From: Glandiceps talaboti
Taxonomy: Eukaryota > Hemichordata > Enteropneusta > Spengelidae
Length of the DNA: 64,000 nucleotides
Reading direction: 5' to 3'
Assembly (NCBI RefSeq): GCF_964340395.1
Contig: NC_135555.1
Span: 17,334,246-17,398,245, forward strand
Positions 34,280 through 46,514 of this stretch are shown in pieces. Within the stretch, counting starts at the first letter, position 1; every line of letters starts with the position of its first letter. Made by a program: the position numbers and the translations under genes. The notes under the pieces were generated by a model that searched no databases, had not been told where the DNA came from, and worked only from the letters and a program-made list of their open reading frames with translations.

Positions 34280-35150
34280 GTCATCATTTTCTAAAAATCG
34301 GTTGGCTCAATTGTAATGAAATTTGGGATATATAATCTTTAGGGTAATAGCTAGACCTGATTAGGTTTTAAGCCAGATCTGTTAATGTTTAATTAGAGAA
34401 ATTTGCATATTAATGAAATCAACTTATTACACAATATCTTAAGACTGCATTCTTCAATTTCAATATAATTTAGTATATTCGTTAAACATAACAACATACA
34501 TTTGTCCTATAAAATTCGTTGATGTATCTTAGAGCGTTAATGAATAATTTGCATAATTAATTAAGAATACATACTTCAAATTCAACATAACTTAGTACAT
34601 ACATTAACCATAAGAAAATACACATGTCCTATCAAGTTTGTTGATGCACCATACAGTGTTAATAAATAATTTGCATAATTAATGATTTTCGGTAATTAGG
34701 CTATATCTTAAGAATACATACTTCAATTCCAATATAATTCAGTACACACGTTAACCATAACAATCGCATATGTCCTGTAAAGTTTGTTGGTGTACCTTTC
34801 AGTGTTAATGAATAATTTGCATAATTAATGATTCTTGGTAATTAGGCTATATCTTACGACTGCATGCTTCAATTTCAATACAATTCAGTACATACATTAA
34901 CCATAACAAATTGTGTATGTCCAATAAAGTTAGTTGATGTACCTTACAGTGTTAATGAATAATTTGCATAATTAATGATTTTCGGTAATTAGGCTATATC
35001 TTAAGACTGCATTAAGTAGTATCATACACTCTTACATACATTAACCTAAGAAAGCACGCTTGTCCAAAAAACAAAGCCTGTTACCATAGTTTTTTTTATT
35101 TTAATGAGTTATTTGCATAATTAGTGATTCCCTTACGGGAGGCATTCAGT
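34177..35150 (+). mobile_element. Family H (Helitron/HINE-like) element, best copy
   Basis: It starts with a hairpin-forming CCTCTCGTAAGGGTACGGGAGG (9-bp arms, one mismatch) and ends at about 35150 with CCTTACGGGAGGCATT, a matching subterminal inverted repeat. Between them are a GT/GTCT microsatellite (34211-34279), GAAATTTGGGATATATAATC and five core repeats of about 140-150 bp carrying AATTTGCATAATTAATGA and GGTAATTAGGCTATATCTTA. Hairpin, microsatellite and core repeats in this order are typical of HINE/DINE elements. There is no protein. Confidence 0.7.
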
Positions 35151-35159
35151 TTAAATCTG

Positions 35160-36060
35160 GTTTAATATGAAGCATGCATGCATTCATTTTCTTCTCTCTT
35201 GGAAATTCGTTTTTTGGTACATCACGTGGTACGTCCGGCTCAGTGAATTTATCAAAAATTGACAGCCGATTTTCTGTTTCTCTAAACTTAAAATTGATAA
35301 TTTCACTGGCCGGAATGTACACTAATACTCTAGATCAAATATCTTAAACTTATTTGAAAATAAATTAAATTAAATTAAAATCATTACGAAATTGAATTTT
35401 AAAAAAGGATACTTTTTAATGAAACTAATTTAAACCATAAACCCTATACGAAAGGGTATCTTTAATGGAAAAGTTCAGTCAGCCATATTTCTGCCTTTAG
35501 TAAACTCGACAATGTATTGATTACTGATGCCAACTTACGTGCGATTTTGGCGGGGATTTTGGTTACTAAAATAACACCCAGTAAATCAACTTTGAAATCT
35601 TGTAAAGAACTTAGAGTCCGAGGTCATAGAACTTCCGTGTGTTCAGCCATTTTTGGGATTTCTTGCAAGGAATTGTGGGAAACCCCTTCAGAAAACGACA
35701 TCATTGTTACCACAATCATCTGTTTTAGAGACGTTTATCGCCCGAAATCGTATGTATAAGTAGTAAACAATGTAAGTGTACTAAAGGCAGAAATAAGTCT
35801 GACTGGACTTCTGCTTTAATAAACAGAACTATCGTGAGAGTGTATTTGTTCGAGACAATTTCCGACGATATGAAGGCAGACAGGTGATAATTTTTACCAT
35901 GGCGTGAGGAGCATGTTTTCAAAATACATTACACTGATTTAATAAGGCATGATTTAATGCCACATATAAGAACCACGATAGACAAGAATGATATAGTAGA
36001 GATTTGGCATTAAAAAAAAACACGATGGCCTTAAACTGAGTTTGTAACCCTGGTCTTGAA
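35160..36060. other. Interval with a possible minus-strand microexon
   Basis: On the minus strand 35565-35539 is a 27-base segment between TTATTTTAG and GTAAGTTGG. Both sites are good and it fits phase 1-1, which would follow the minus-strand first exon at 38947-38890. Such a short segment can arise by chance. No other exon is seen. Confidence 0.25.
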
Positions 36061-36065
36061 CGTCC

Positions 36066-36405
36066 ATTGATTTGAATTATGTAGTCTGCTTTATTGATTT
36101 GAATCATGTGTGCTCATTTATTTGAATCACGTAGTCTGCGCAATGATGTGAATCATGTAGTCTGCTCATTGATTTGAATCATGTAGTCTGTTCATTGATT
36201 TGAATCATGTCGTCTGCTCATTGATTTGAATCGCGTAGTCTGCACATTGATGTGAATCATGTAGTCTGCTCATTGATTTGAATCATGTCGTCTGCTCATT
36301 GATTTGAATCATGTCGTCTGCTCATTGATTTGAATCATGTAGTCTGCTCATTGATTTGAACCATGTAGTCTGCTCATTGATTTGAATCATGTCGTCTGCT
36401 CATTT
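36066..36405. repeat. 26-bp minisatellite, about 13 copies
   Basis: The unit is TGATTTGAATCATGTAGTCT plus GCTCAT. Copies vary mainly at GTAGTC/GTCGTC. No coding pattern. Confidence 0.93.
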
Positions 36406-36409
36406 GCTT

Positions 36410-37050
36410 GAGAGTAATCAACGACAATAATGATATTATCAGCCACATTAACCACAGCCGAGAATGTTATAACTTTGGCCAATCGAAATAAATTTTATGG
36501 TTCTATTATCACAACTTTCGAGAATATGTAGGTTGCCATTGAATGTTTTCTATTTTTCATTGTTTGGGGTCATCATGGATGGTTTTTCAATTTCTGTTAT
36601 TTTATTTAAAAATTCATGACATTCTTGCCCTCTTTTGAGACAATTTACTCAAACTACAAACAAAAGTCAATGTCAACACTTGGTATGGTTGGATAATCGA
36701 AACACATAGTTTTATTTGTTTGGCCTCGTTTAATTTATTTTCACACGAGACTACGCAAAGTGTTATACGTACTGAAGCTCTCACCGGTAATTATGTAAAT
36801 ATTTTGATTACGTCATTTATTTACTTTATATCTGACAGTTTGGAGTAGTGCTCGTATCTTGCAATGATTCAATATGATAGAGACATATGATTGTAAGGTG
36901 CTGTTGCTGTCCCTTTTGCGGCAGTACCAAACTTTTATTGTCACCCTTTTACGGCATTCAGTATTGTTGATAGGTCATTCTTTTTAATTAAAATTGTCAC
37001 GAATATCATCTTGTACTACGCTTAATTAAAGTGGCCGTATATATGGACGA
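36410..37050. other. Interval without recognisable features
   Basis: AT-rich, no exon or shared repeat seen. Confidence 0.4.
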
Positions 37051-37054
37051 TAAA

Positions 37055-37262
37055 TAGATATTTATTTTGGACTGTTTAATTCATAAAGCAACTCTACTGG
37101 ATGATTTTATACTTAGAAAAAATCAATGTCAAAGAACATGTACTAAATTCTTGTTTGTAACTTAAACAATTGCAAAACATTGAAAAAAATGTATAGAATA
37201 TTTGTTATTGTACGCACAATAGCAAACTTTTACACGACTTTTAGTTTTGTGCAGACACGGAC
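37055..37262 (+). mobile_element. Family C foldback element, copy 3
   Basis: It shares GATATTTATTTTGGA, TTGTTTGTAACTTAAACAAT and TTTGTTATTGTACGCACAAT with the 11.45 kb copy. The central palindrome is preserved with one or two changes. The right arm is shortened. Confidence 0.6.
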
Positions 37263-37269
37263 TTGATCG

Positions 37270-37491
37270 ATGCCGCTATTTCACAGTGTTTTTCCAATTG
37301 TAAAAAAACCCATATTAGAGTTGTTTTATGAATTAAAAATTCACAAAAAAACCCTACCCATTTGTCATCCATATGGCGGCTTTAATATATTTATTTTTCA
37401 TGGTGATGAATATTATTCATGTAGATATAGTAGATCAGATGGATGTAAAAAGTTGTACTTTGTATATACAGTAGCTGTAAGAAATAAGTGA
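37270..37491 (+). CDS. Short open frame, unknown
   Basis: A 73-codon frame from ATG 37270 directly after the family C copy. It has KKPILELFYELKIHKKTLPI and GDEYYSCRYSRSDGCKKLYF, the latter vaguely like a Cys-containing zinc finger strand. AT-rich, no splice support. It may be element-derived. Confidence 0.18.
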   Translation: MPLFHSVFPIVKKPILELFYELKIHKKTLPICHPYGGFNIFIFHGDEYYSCRYSRSDGCKKLYFVYTVAVRNK

Positions 37492-37604
37492 TTCTTATAG
37501 TGTATGGGGAAAACACCTTTGGCAATTTTAATTTTTACGAAACGAAAATGATGTAAATTAAAATCAAATATATTGAATGCATCATTTGTGTACTTCTCAT
37601 CTCT

Positions 37605-38385
<781 letters not shown>

Positions 38386-38389
38386 GATG

Positions 38390-38885
38390 CTATAAACGAG
38401 TGTGGTACATACAGAAAACGGGTTATGGGTTGGAGTTTGCAGGCAGGGGAGGGGGGGGGGGCGAGGGAAGTCGGAGCCAACATGGTGATAAATATAGTCT
38501 AACTTGAAGACCAGTTTGTTTTATGTTTGAAGACAATTTTGGCTTACTTTAAAAAAATGTCTCAAAGAATTTGTTTTCAGAGTTGTAATTATTTATTTTC
38601 TTGATATCATATTGTTGGTTAAATATTTTTATTCCTCAGTGGTGTTGCTATGGCAATCCTTAAATTGTACCAGAATTGTTGAAAAAAAAATGTTTGTGTA
38701 TTGACTTCTGAAACGACTAAAATATTAAATGAAAATAGAAAACAATTAAAAAAATGTTGAGGTGCATCGTGTCTACAAATTGCCTGATCGGTTTACTTAC
38801 AGGTGAAACTACTCGATAAACATGTGATAACACGTGTACTATACTAGGTCTTCAATGAAATACCCAGACTACGCTTATACAGTAC
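38390..38885. other. Interval before the minus-strand first exon
   Basis: A G-run GGGGAGGGGGGGGGG at 38447-38461 and AT-rich sequence. A minus-strand CCT/GTAAGT near 38801 looks like a donor, but no exon can be fitted to it. Confidence 0.35.
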
Positions 38886-38889
38886 TCAC

Positions 38890-38947
38890 CCGGTATCAAA
38901 GGCTGTGGACCGTGACGGAAGAGTCCTCCTGAATTTTCCCACGACAT
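38890..38947 (-). CDS. Candidate first coding exon, unknown gene
   Basis: On the minus strand ATG at 38947 opens a 19-codon frame, MSWENSGGLFRHGPQPLIP, that ends in phase 1 at the strong donor CCGG/GTGAGT. A perfect E-box CACGTG lies four bases upstream of the ATG (ATG context TTCCATGT). The short glycine/proline-rich start looks like a real N terminus, but I do not recognise it. Later exons would lie at lower coordinates, and only a doubtful 27-base microexon at 35539-35565 was seen. Chance remains possible because the exon is so short. Confidence 0.35.
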
Positions 38948-39409
38948 GGAAGTCACGTGGTACCTAACATACTTCCTTGTAGCGCTTGACAACGGTTATA
39001 ACCTCTTTCGCAAAGTCCCAAATTTTCCAAGTCTCATTTTTCTTTGTACAATTTGAATGTAAACTGTGAAAGTTATATCTCAGATCACTATTATAGTAGT
39101 TTGATGTTATATTTGAAGGCGTTAGATAGGTCTGATTTTAAATAGGTGGTGACTTTTGTTTGTTTGTTTGATTGATTAGCTGTACTTATGGTAATACATC
39201 TTTTGGAATCGTGTGCAACAGTCGGTAGAAATCTCATGAGAAGTTCGTACAGTAAAAGAATTGATATAAAAGTGACGTCATATTTTGGTACAATCAATTA
39301 AAAAACACTATATTTATTCCACTTTCTAAACTGCGCATGCTCTATTCATGTCTAGTCTAGTCACTTCTGCCACTCACAGCGACTGTGTTGGTTCAGATAT
39401 TCTTCTATG

Positions 39410-39738
39410 TAAGCCCTAAAACAATTGTGCGGTTCCGATTACACTCAATTTTAGAATAGGCGGGGTAGATAGATTTTTTTTATTTAAAAAAAAGAAAGAA
39501 AGAAAAAGATTTTCCCCAAGATGTGTGAGTATGTAGTTCAGGATTCAGGTAGTTATGTTTTCCGTTGTTTTCCATATGGTCTCTGTGTTATTGGTTTCTT
39601 CCCATCGGATGTACAGCCATTACAGCTTTGAAGAACAGTTTTATTGTATTTTTAAGTTGATATCGGTTTCCGCATCCACTATTTCTGGCCAGACTTCACA
39701 AAATTTCGCAATTTTATGTATATGTTTGTTGCTATAGT
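39410..39738 (+). mobile_element. Family A TIR element, copy 6 (right end missing)
   Basis: The left end TAAGCCCTAAAACAATTGTG and GGTTCCGATTACACTCAATT are intact, and the interior is very similar to copy 1 without its SINE tail. After TCGCAATTTTATGTATATG the right terminal region is absent. Confidence 0.8.
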
Positions 39739-40199
39739 AACATGCGTAGCAAAATTAAAATAAAACAAAGTGTCAACAAAAGAACTGTTTTTCCTCACTA
39801 CATATTGTTTTTTTTGTATTCATAGCACTACATACTCATTTGAAATTAATTGTACTGTCTGAAACATTTTCAATTTTGACCTATGTAGTAGAGGGGGGGG
39901 GGGGGTTGAGGGGGCTCTGATGCCTAACTAAAAGAATTAATTTGCTATCCTATATTGAACTGTGATTGATCTTGACCATAAGTTTTGGCGTGTATTGTTA
40001 ATGTTAATTTGCATTTTGTAGAGAGAGTTTGCCCAAAAAACACACTCAATTACAGCACACACCCTACACTACTACACTGTGCCACAGACAATTGCAAGTC
40101 TGTGAGTGTACCTTAAACCAGTGACTAGCGCTAATTTGAGCATTGTGTTTTCGGATCAGATAACAAACAATATATTCACTCAGTTAAAATATCAGTAAG

Positions 40200-40495
40200 T
40201 ACATATGTTTTTACATGTTAATTTGATCCATATCAAAGTAGTCCAGTAAAAATTGGAATAGTGATTGTATCGGGGGGGGGGGGGGCTGATTGTTTTTATG
40301 TGGACCCAAAATTAATTCGATTGGATGTATAGCATCATACTACGTGTATAGCAACACAAATATATATTGTATACTAGTATATCCATGTGCAGTTATAATG
40401 GGGTGAACGGTAGCAAGAGGAAGTCGTTATATCTACCAAAACGGTGTCAAAAAAAATGTTCCACAGAGTTGCACCTAGTGCAGCGTTAACAACGT
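40200..40495 (+). mobile_element. Family D element, copy 3
   Basis: It parallels 5350-5627: GGCTGATTGTTTTTATGTGG (with a private 14-G run before it), GACCCAAAATTAAT, ACGGTGTCAAAAAAAATGTT and TTGCACCTAGTGCAGCGTTA. The left end is eroded. Confidence 0.5.
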
Positions 40496-40509
40496 ACATG
40501 GTGTCAGAT

Positions 40510-41095
40510 AATAACGAAACTAATTCATCGTGTACCCAGTAATTTTTTTCTTTTGCGTATGCTTTCAAGGTGTCAGCGTAGAGTACCAAGTGACAGACTG
40601 TTAGCATGTCTTGGGGCGAAATACACTAAACATTGTCAAATTATGACCCGCATCCGACTAATTATAGCCGCCACAAATGCTAGTTGCATCCTTTCAATAC
40701 TACAAGAATAGGAGTTCGCTACCAGCCATATACGATGTCCCAGTGGTTGTTAAAAAAACAGATGTTTCCTCTTCCATCCAACCCACGACAAAGAGATCCG
40801 CGAAGCGTGCAGCTAGGCTGAGTCAAAGTACATATGCAACATGTAAACATATCGGAAGCAGTTATTTTTTTTGGTAGGAAATTGATGCATTTACTTGGTT
40901 GCAGTCGAGAGACGAATGTCCTTCGTACGTTAGTACTAAATTCAACAGGTGGTTTCGTATACAACTGATTGGACAAAGTGCCAGAAATGTAATCGTGTTA
41001 TTAGAGTAACTTTCTACGCTCTACCACTCGGCTCACCCAGCTGCCCATCCACTATTCCGTCAATGCGTGTAGCACAGTGTTTACTTATTGCAGAT

Positions 41096-41167
<72 letters not shown>

Positions 41168-42180
41168 TATAAACAATATAACCCTAGTCCTAAAATTACA
41201 ATTGAACTTGTGATTTCGGGATTTTTGGTTATCCGAACTGGGACTCTTAATTTGTGGCCACGGCGAGGTAAAATTATTAAATAGTCGATTTATTGCAAAT
41301 ATTTAATCACAGGGTGCGTTAATTCTTTAGTTACCAGCATTTCTGGTAAGCCCAGGTCTCATGGCTGTATCTTTGCAGGACGGAGAAGGAAGGGACGACT
41401 TACTTCGCATGCAAGCAGGACCAATACCAATCCACCAAATCGTCCGTCCATTCACCCATCCTTGTATGCCCATTCGACCACCACTCTATTCAACCATTCA
41501 TGTATACATGGACAATTATTTTTATAAATCAAAATGCAAGCCATAAACAGCAATAGAACCGATAACTGCAGCTGCATGGTACAGTCACATAAAATATGTA
41601 TACCATTGCCCAGACACTCGGAGGTCAACGGTTGCAGGAACGTCCTTAACGTATCTTCGCTGTAATGTCCTAATGGTGGGCGGCTCTTTTGATCTTTGCT
41701 AATTAATAATTCGTCAAGGTTTTTACAGGCACATCAAAAGTTTTACTATCAAAGTAACCGCAATATTTATATTAGCTAGGATTGAACTCTAGATAGTTAC
41801 GACACACTATTTGAAATAGAATTTGTATGCGAATAAGTTATGGTTTATTGAATGTGAAAATATGTGAATTCACGAATGGTTACACGACATTTAGTGGCAT
41901 AAAGAAGTCTATTTATTAACTCTGAACTTATTGCATATGTGCTTTCTGGAATTATAAAAAAATACCCTTAAAAACACTAGGAAAATGATTTACTGTCGCA
42001 GTAAACCATGGGACTCTTTCTGTTCGATTAAATTTAGCACGCCACGGCACGACTTTGTCTCGGTTACCCAACCTTTCGTCGCTGGGGGCAGGCTACACAC
42101 CACCAAGCGAGACGAGAGGCTGGACTCCAAAACCGGGATTTTACTTAGGCACGTACGAAGACTCGAGATGACTGTCATAC
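40510..42180. other. Interval with no firm gene
   Basis: Two open stretches (40677-40877 and 40949-41090) show mixed codon use and basic or Cys-pair composition (KRSAKRAARLS, TKCQKCNRV), but no splice borders or family I can name. The CA tract is listed separately. Confidence 0.35.
41097..41162. repeat. (CA)n tract
   Basis: About 33 CA units. Confidence 0.96.
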
Positions 42181-42189
42181 TTGCACGAA

Positions 42190-42425
42190 GCTTCCTGCTT
42201 CAAGCAATAAGCATTCTCGTAAACCAGAGCTGTTATTTTTTCCGCCTTACTGTGAAATAACGGCGCGTTCTGGACGGTGCCGTAAAAGAGGCTATTGTTT
42301 TGCGACGATGGTAATGAGGAATGCAAATACAATCTCGCAAGCCAGAGGACACATTTCTGCTGCAGCAACGAACGTTTCGGACGTTGCCGGTAAAGAGGCC
42401 TGTTTTTTTTTTTTACGAGGTTCCG
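42190..42425 (+). repeat. Family F modules, tandem pair
   Basis: Two parallel blocks: CATTCTCGTAAACCAGAGC to GGTGCCGTAAAAGAGGCTAT, then ATCTCGCAAGCCAGAGGACA to GTTGCCGGTAAAGAGGCCTG. The first also keeps GTTTTGCGACGATGG. They relate to the copies at 30.17 and 33.8 kb. Origin unknown. Confidence 0.45.
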
Positions 42426-42841
42426 CAAACATAAATGTAACCACACGTCTCTATAATTTTAAAGGTTGGTTTATACCCTAGGCTGAATCCAAAAGAGAAA
42501 TTAAAAAAATGAGGCTTATTATTGTACTAATAGAGATTAAAAGGACATGCATTTTAATAAATCATCAATATTTAAATTAAAACTAATTGTATATTCAGAC
42601 TCGGTTGCAAGCTAATCGATTGACCAAACCTATTGAATTCAACAACCGATTAGAACTGTATTTGCTGCAATTTGCATTTAGTTTGCTGCGACATGACTAA
42701 TGTGAAAAAGGCAATAATGTGACTCAACTATAGTTGCTGTAAAAACGTTTCTACTAAATTGCACTCCAATATGTAATCACAGCATGTATGTACAAGGTAG
42801 CAAGACTCATTTTGTGGCTGGCCATTTTGTATATTTGTTTA

Positions 42842-43046
<205 letters not shown>

Positions 43047-43094
43047 TGTTTACAGGGCTGATTTCCAGAGCAATATTCTGTATATAGCAGCACT

Positions 43095-43330
43095 GAATGG
43101 CTAAAGCACACCATATACTTTCAAATTGGTGAACAAATAAGTCTTCAGTTTTGTTTTGAAACAATCCAGGATAAAGGCTTGGTGAATGTCAAGTGGCAAA
43201 GAGTTCCATAGTTGTGGGGGGGGGGGGGGACGACACATGAGAATGAACGACCTCCATAAGTGACTTGTCTGTAATTTGTTGTTGTAAGGAGATTCTTGTC
43301 TGGAGAACATAGAGTGCGACATGGTGTGTT
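43095..43330 (-). pseudogene. Non-LTR retrotransposon, C-terminal end of pol (fragment)
   Basis: On the minus strand the frame reads SHLWRSFILMCRP, LWNSLPLDIHQAFILDCFKT and KLKTYLFTN. This is the well-known C-terminal signature of CR1/jockey-like LINE proteins (LWNSLPxxIRxxxxLxxFKxxLKTYLF). A run of C codes an artificial poly-proline (PPPPP) between the two parts, so the reading frame there is doubtful. Only the last 75 codons are present, as expected for a 5'-truncated insertion. Confidence 0.85.
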
Positions 43331-43830
43331 TGGCTGGCCTCGGATATGATCACAAATGCTAATACTATGGATGTTACTACTCTATTAGACATGGACTGAA
43401 ACGTCATAAATTACTGGTGAACTTTTACAGATAAAATATGTCGACGATGCTATCTACATTTAAAAGAATCTCCAGAACTACATAGTTTTATTTAAGTATG
43501 CACTGTACTGTTGTACATTGGGATCGACAGTTCATTTTCAAGGTGTTCCAGTGTGCATGTCCATATGGAGTGCGCCATCAACGACGAATGTATAAGCTTA
43601 GTATAATTACATGAACCAAAAGTCGGGCCTCTACTCGCCGTACAACCAAACTTAGTTGGCAAAACTCATGTCCGGGCCGTAAAGATTAATGTAATCCTCG
43701 GTACGGGCAGACTATATTTTGTAGGTAATTTTTAAACTTATCTTTTAATTGTTTATTGTGCGGTCCTTACAATGTACACAGAGACGTACTTGCTAGTTTG
43801 TATTTCAAATCTAAATTGGCAAACATTCGC

Positions 43831-43841
43831 TTTATTTATAT

Positions 43842-43932
<91 letters not shown>

Positions 43933-43934
43933 TT
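43831..43934. repeat. (TTTA)n tract
   Basis: About 26 TTTA units. Confidence 0.96.
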
Positions 43935-44013
43935 GATATTCGATGATTGAGATCACCACCGATCCTAGGAAAGATAAAATTCGCCGCAGATCAAGCCTCG
44001 AATGATTATGAGT

Positions 44014-44083
44014 AGTCTGTATGGTACGCCGTGACGGGGGCGCCCTCACACATCGGTCGACCCCTCAACGTATCTTACAGTCT
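44014..44083. mobile_element. Family E mini foldback element, copy 1
   Basis: The ends AGTCTGTATGGTACGCCGTG and CGTATCTTACAGTCT are imperfect inverted repeats around GCGCCCTCACACATCGGTCG. Only 70 bp. A fuller copy in the opposite orientation lies at 45.74 kb. Confidence 0.65.
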
Positions 44084-44084
44084 A

Positions 44085-44565
44085 GGTTATGATCTGTTAG
44101 TGTATGAAACATTCAGACATAATTTACCGTGCCATATGAATGAGATCACTATTGGTCTACACTGGTCATTTCATTAACCTTATTGGGTATTATTTGATTT
44201 AGATACACATTTACCTGTCCAGTCGTAAATGTTTGTACCAGACCTGTGAACGATATTGGAAGGAGGTGCTAACTTTCATGCCCGGATTCCAAACTAAAAA
44301 AAAAAAAAAAACCGACGCAATATCGGGAAAAGAGGGAAAAAAAGAAAGAAACCCAAGCCGTATCCCTACACCAAACTGTAACCCGATTTATGGTTTAGAT
44401 AAATGCATACAGCATTCCGGCATACAGGTGTCTGTGGTGATTTGTCTATATATTGGACGGTATGTAGAAATTCATCTACAATAACGGGATCGACAGCATA
44501 TAATACAAGTTCGTTCTGTGACCACGAAATTCAGCTGGCAATATTAACACTGACACTGCACCAAA
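44085..44565. other. Interval without recognisable features
   Basis: It contains an A run and GAAAAAAAGAAAG stretch near 44298-44350. No gene called. Confidence 0.4.
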
Positions 44566-44569
44566 TGCT

Positions 44570-45110
44570 GCATATTCAGTACTATGCGAACAAGCATATG
44601 TCAGCAATACTTTATGTATGCCAGAAGTATGCTGAAATATTCTTATATCTCTGTATGCTTACGTATGCCAGTGTGAATATTACGGAATATTTCGGAATAT
44701 TGCATATGCGTAGTATTTTAAAGTGAATATGTTGGGTAAAGTGACATACATATTCATTCTCATATTCCCTAAAGTATTTTGCAAAGAATATTTAGGCAAA
44801 CCCAATATGGAAGCCTGAATACGCTGGAATAGTATTATGAATAAGAATATGTTTGTATAACTCATACATATTCTTGTTCGGGATATTTATGTGGGAGTGC
44901 AAACATTCATGAGTATATGTCCCCTGTTACGAACAATATGTCCAGACGTATTATTAATAAGAATATGTCATTTATGACTCATGCACATTCTTGTTCGAGA
45001 AGATCATACTGACATTCATATGTGTGTATGTAACGGAGAATACCTATTACATATCCGATATGATACTCTGAACATTCCAGAATTTGTATTGAATCAAATA
45101 TAGGTATAAA
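44570..45110. repeat. Block enriched in GAATATG / CATATTC words
   Basis: GAATAT or ATATTC appears about every 30-40 bp, together with TATGC and GCATA words, in both orientations and with no fixed period. A loose duplicate structure can be seen: ATTATGAATAAGAATATG with TTGTTCGGG (44835-44880) parallels ATTAATAAGAATATG with TTGTTCGAG (44951-45000). The second block at the right edge of the window has the same vocabulary. This may be an old repeat family or a clustered binding site. Confidence 0.5.
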
Positions 45111-45187
45111 AACTAATTGGCTCATATACCTCACCAGTTTTTTCATATGTCACGTGTAGCATTACATCACATTATTGTCCGGATTGT

Positions 45188-45413
45188 CTAAGGTTTTTGG
45201 TAATGGCAACCACTTAAAGCGAACACATTTGTGTTGGTTGTCCAAGTGGCAACTGTGTATACAGTCTCGGTTACTAAGACTATCCACCACCAGTCTACCC
45301 CGGCCAACAAGCGATCCATCAGTGGTGAGCTCAATAGCCGAGAGTAAGTGGAAAACAAAAATGAATTCAAATGAAATGATCGCAATTATTTTTCTTATAA
45401 ACAGCGCCACCAA
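45188..45413 (-). CDS. Exon-like frame, possible signal peptide plus PAN-like Cys pattern
   Basis: On the minus strand the frame contains a hydrophobic stretch (IIAIISFEFIFVFHLLSAIE) like a signal peptide, then ELTTDGSLVGRGRLVVDSLS and NRDCIHSCHLDNQHKCVRFKW. The CxxxCxxxxxxxC...W order recalls the start of PAN/apple domains. There is no ATG in good position, and the frame runs to a stop at 45162 instead of a clear donor. Low support: it may be a decayed exon. Confidence 0.25.
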
Positions 45414-45736
45414 CGACTGTATGATAAAATCCCAAAGAAATTCAAGGAAATCAAGAAAACATTTCTCCTAGTGTAGCGCCCTCTAGTAATGACTTCAGAA
45501 AATAATGTTAGCCCCCTTTCCACATGTTCATTTTTTTATCTTTTAAAATGGACATTTGGTGTCAATATAAGTGATGATTTACGGCCATATAGTCTACATT
45601 TACCAGACAGCGTCACTCTACGGACACGATCCCAATAGATATTGAGTGCATCACTGTACCTACATGCATACGACCACGAATAGAACTCACGTTATTTTGA
45701 AAAACGATTTCCTGATGAATGTTACATACAAAAAGT

Positions 45737-45838
45737 AGACTGTAAGATACGTCGTGACGTTCTGCCCTTACCGACCTCCTCTCAAGGAGGGTTTGGCCGA
45801 TGTGTGAGGGCGTCCCGTCACGGCGTACCTTACAGACT
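45737..45838. mobile_element. Family E mini foldback element, copy 2
   Basis: The ends AGACTGTAAGATACGTCGTG and the complementary CACGGCGTACCTTACAGACT pair over 23 bp with few mismatches. An inner foldback CCTCCT...AGGAGG lies in the centre. 102 bp, no coding. Confidence 0.75.
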
Positions 45839-46049
45839 AACAAAAAAGCTGTCGACATAACAAACAGAAGTAGACTGGAAGTATAGGATATTAGTAAAAA
45901 CAGAAGCATTGTTTTGATTACTTATTGAATACTTGCATTCTCTATACTGCAACCTGTGAGATAAAAGAAATTAACGGGAATGCTGAACTCATGCAAGCGC
46001 GACACTGCACAAAATTTCATGACCGGATTATCGATAAAGGTCAAATATT

Positions 46050-46510
46050 TACGATGGTTACAGAAAATCTTGTCGGGAAATACCCTCTATCTTCTGTGTA
46101 GTCTAAGTTTTTAACAATATTAGATTTTTAGATGATACTATCGGATAAAAACTCTTTGTCGTGGAAGGCCAGACCTCAACCTCAAATCTGTGTAAGTCAT
46201 TCAAAGGGTTCGATTTTTAGACGATACTGTCGAATAAAAACGCTTTGTCGGTCGGGAAAAGCCCTCCCTCATCTGAGTAGTCAGTCAAAAAGATATTCAA
46301 AATGTTAGATATTTAGCTGATATTGTCGATAATATTAGATAGAAACGCTTCGTTGTGGGAAGCCCTCTCTCAATATCTTTATCTTTAAGTTTTTTATTAA
46401 ATGTCCGATTTTAGATTGTTATCATATAAAAATCTCTTTGTCGGGGAAGGCTCTCCCTAATCTTTTATTCAAAATGTTAAACTTTCAGACGAATATAGAT
46501 ATTATCGCAG
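46050..46510. repeat. Degenerate tandem repeat, about 95-bp unit, five copies
   Basis: Each copy has TTAGATTTTTAGACGATACT (with variation), then ATAAAAACTCTTTGTCG and a GGAAGGCCCTCCCTCATCT-like part. Divergence is high, so it is the oldest of the five arrays in this block. Confidence 0.8.
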
Positions 46511-46514
46511 AAAG

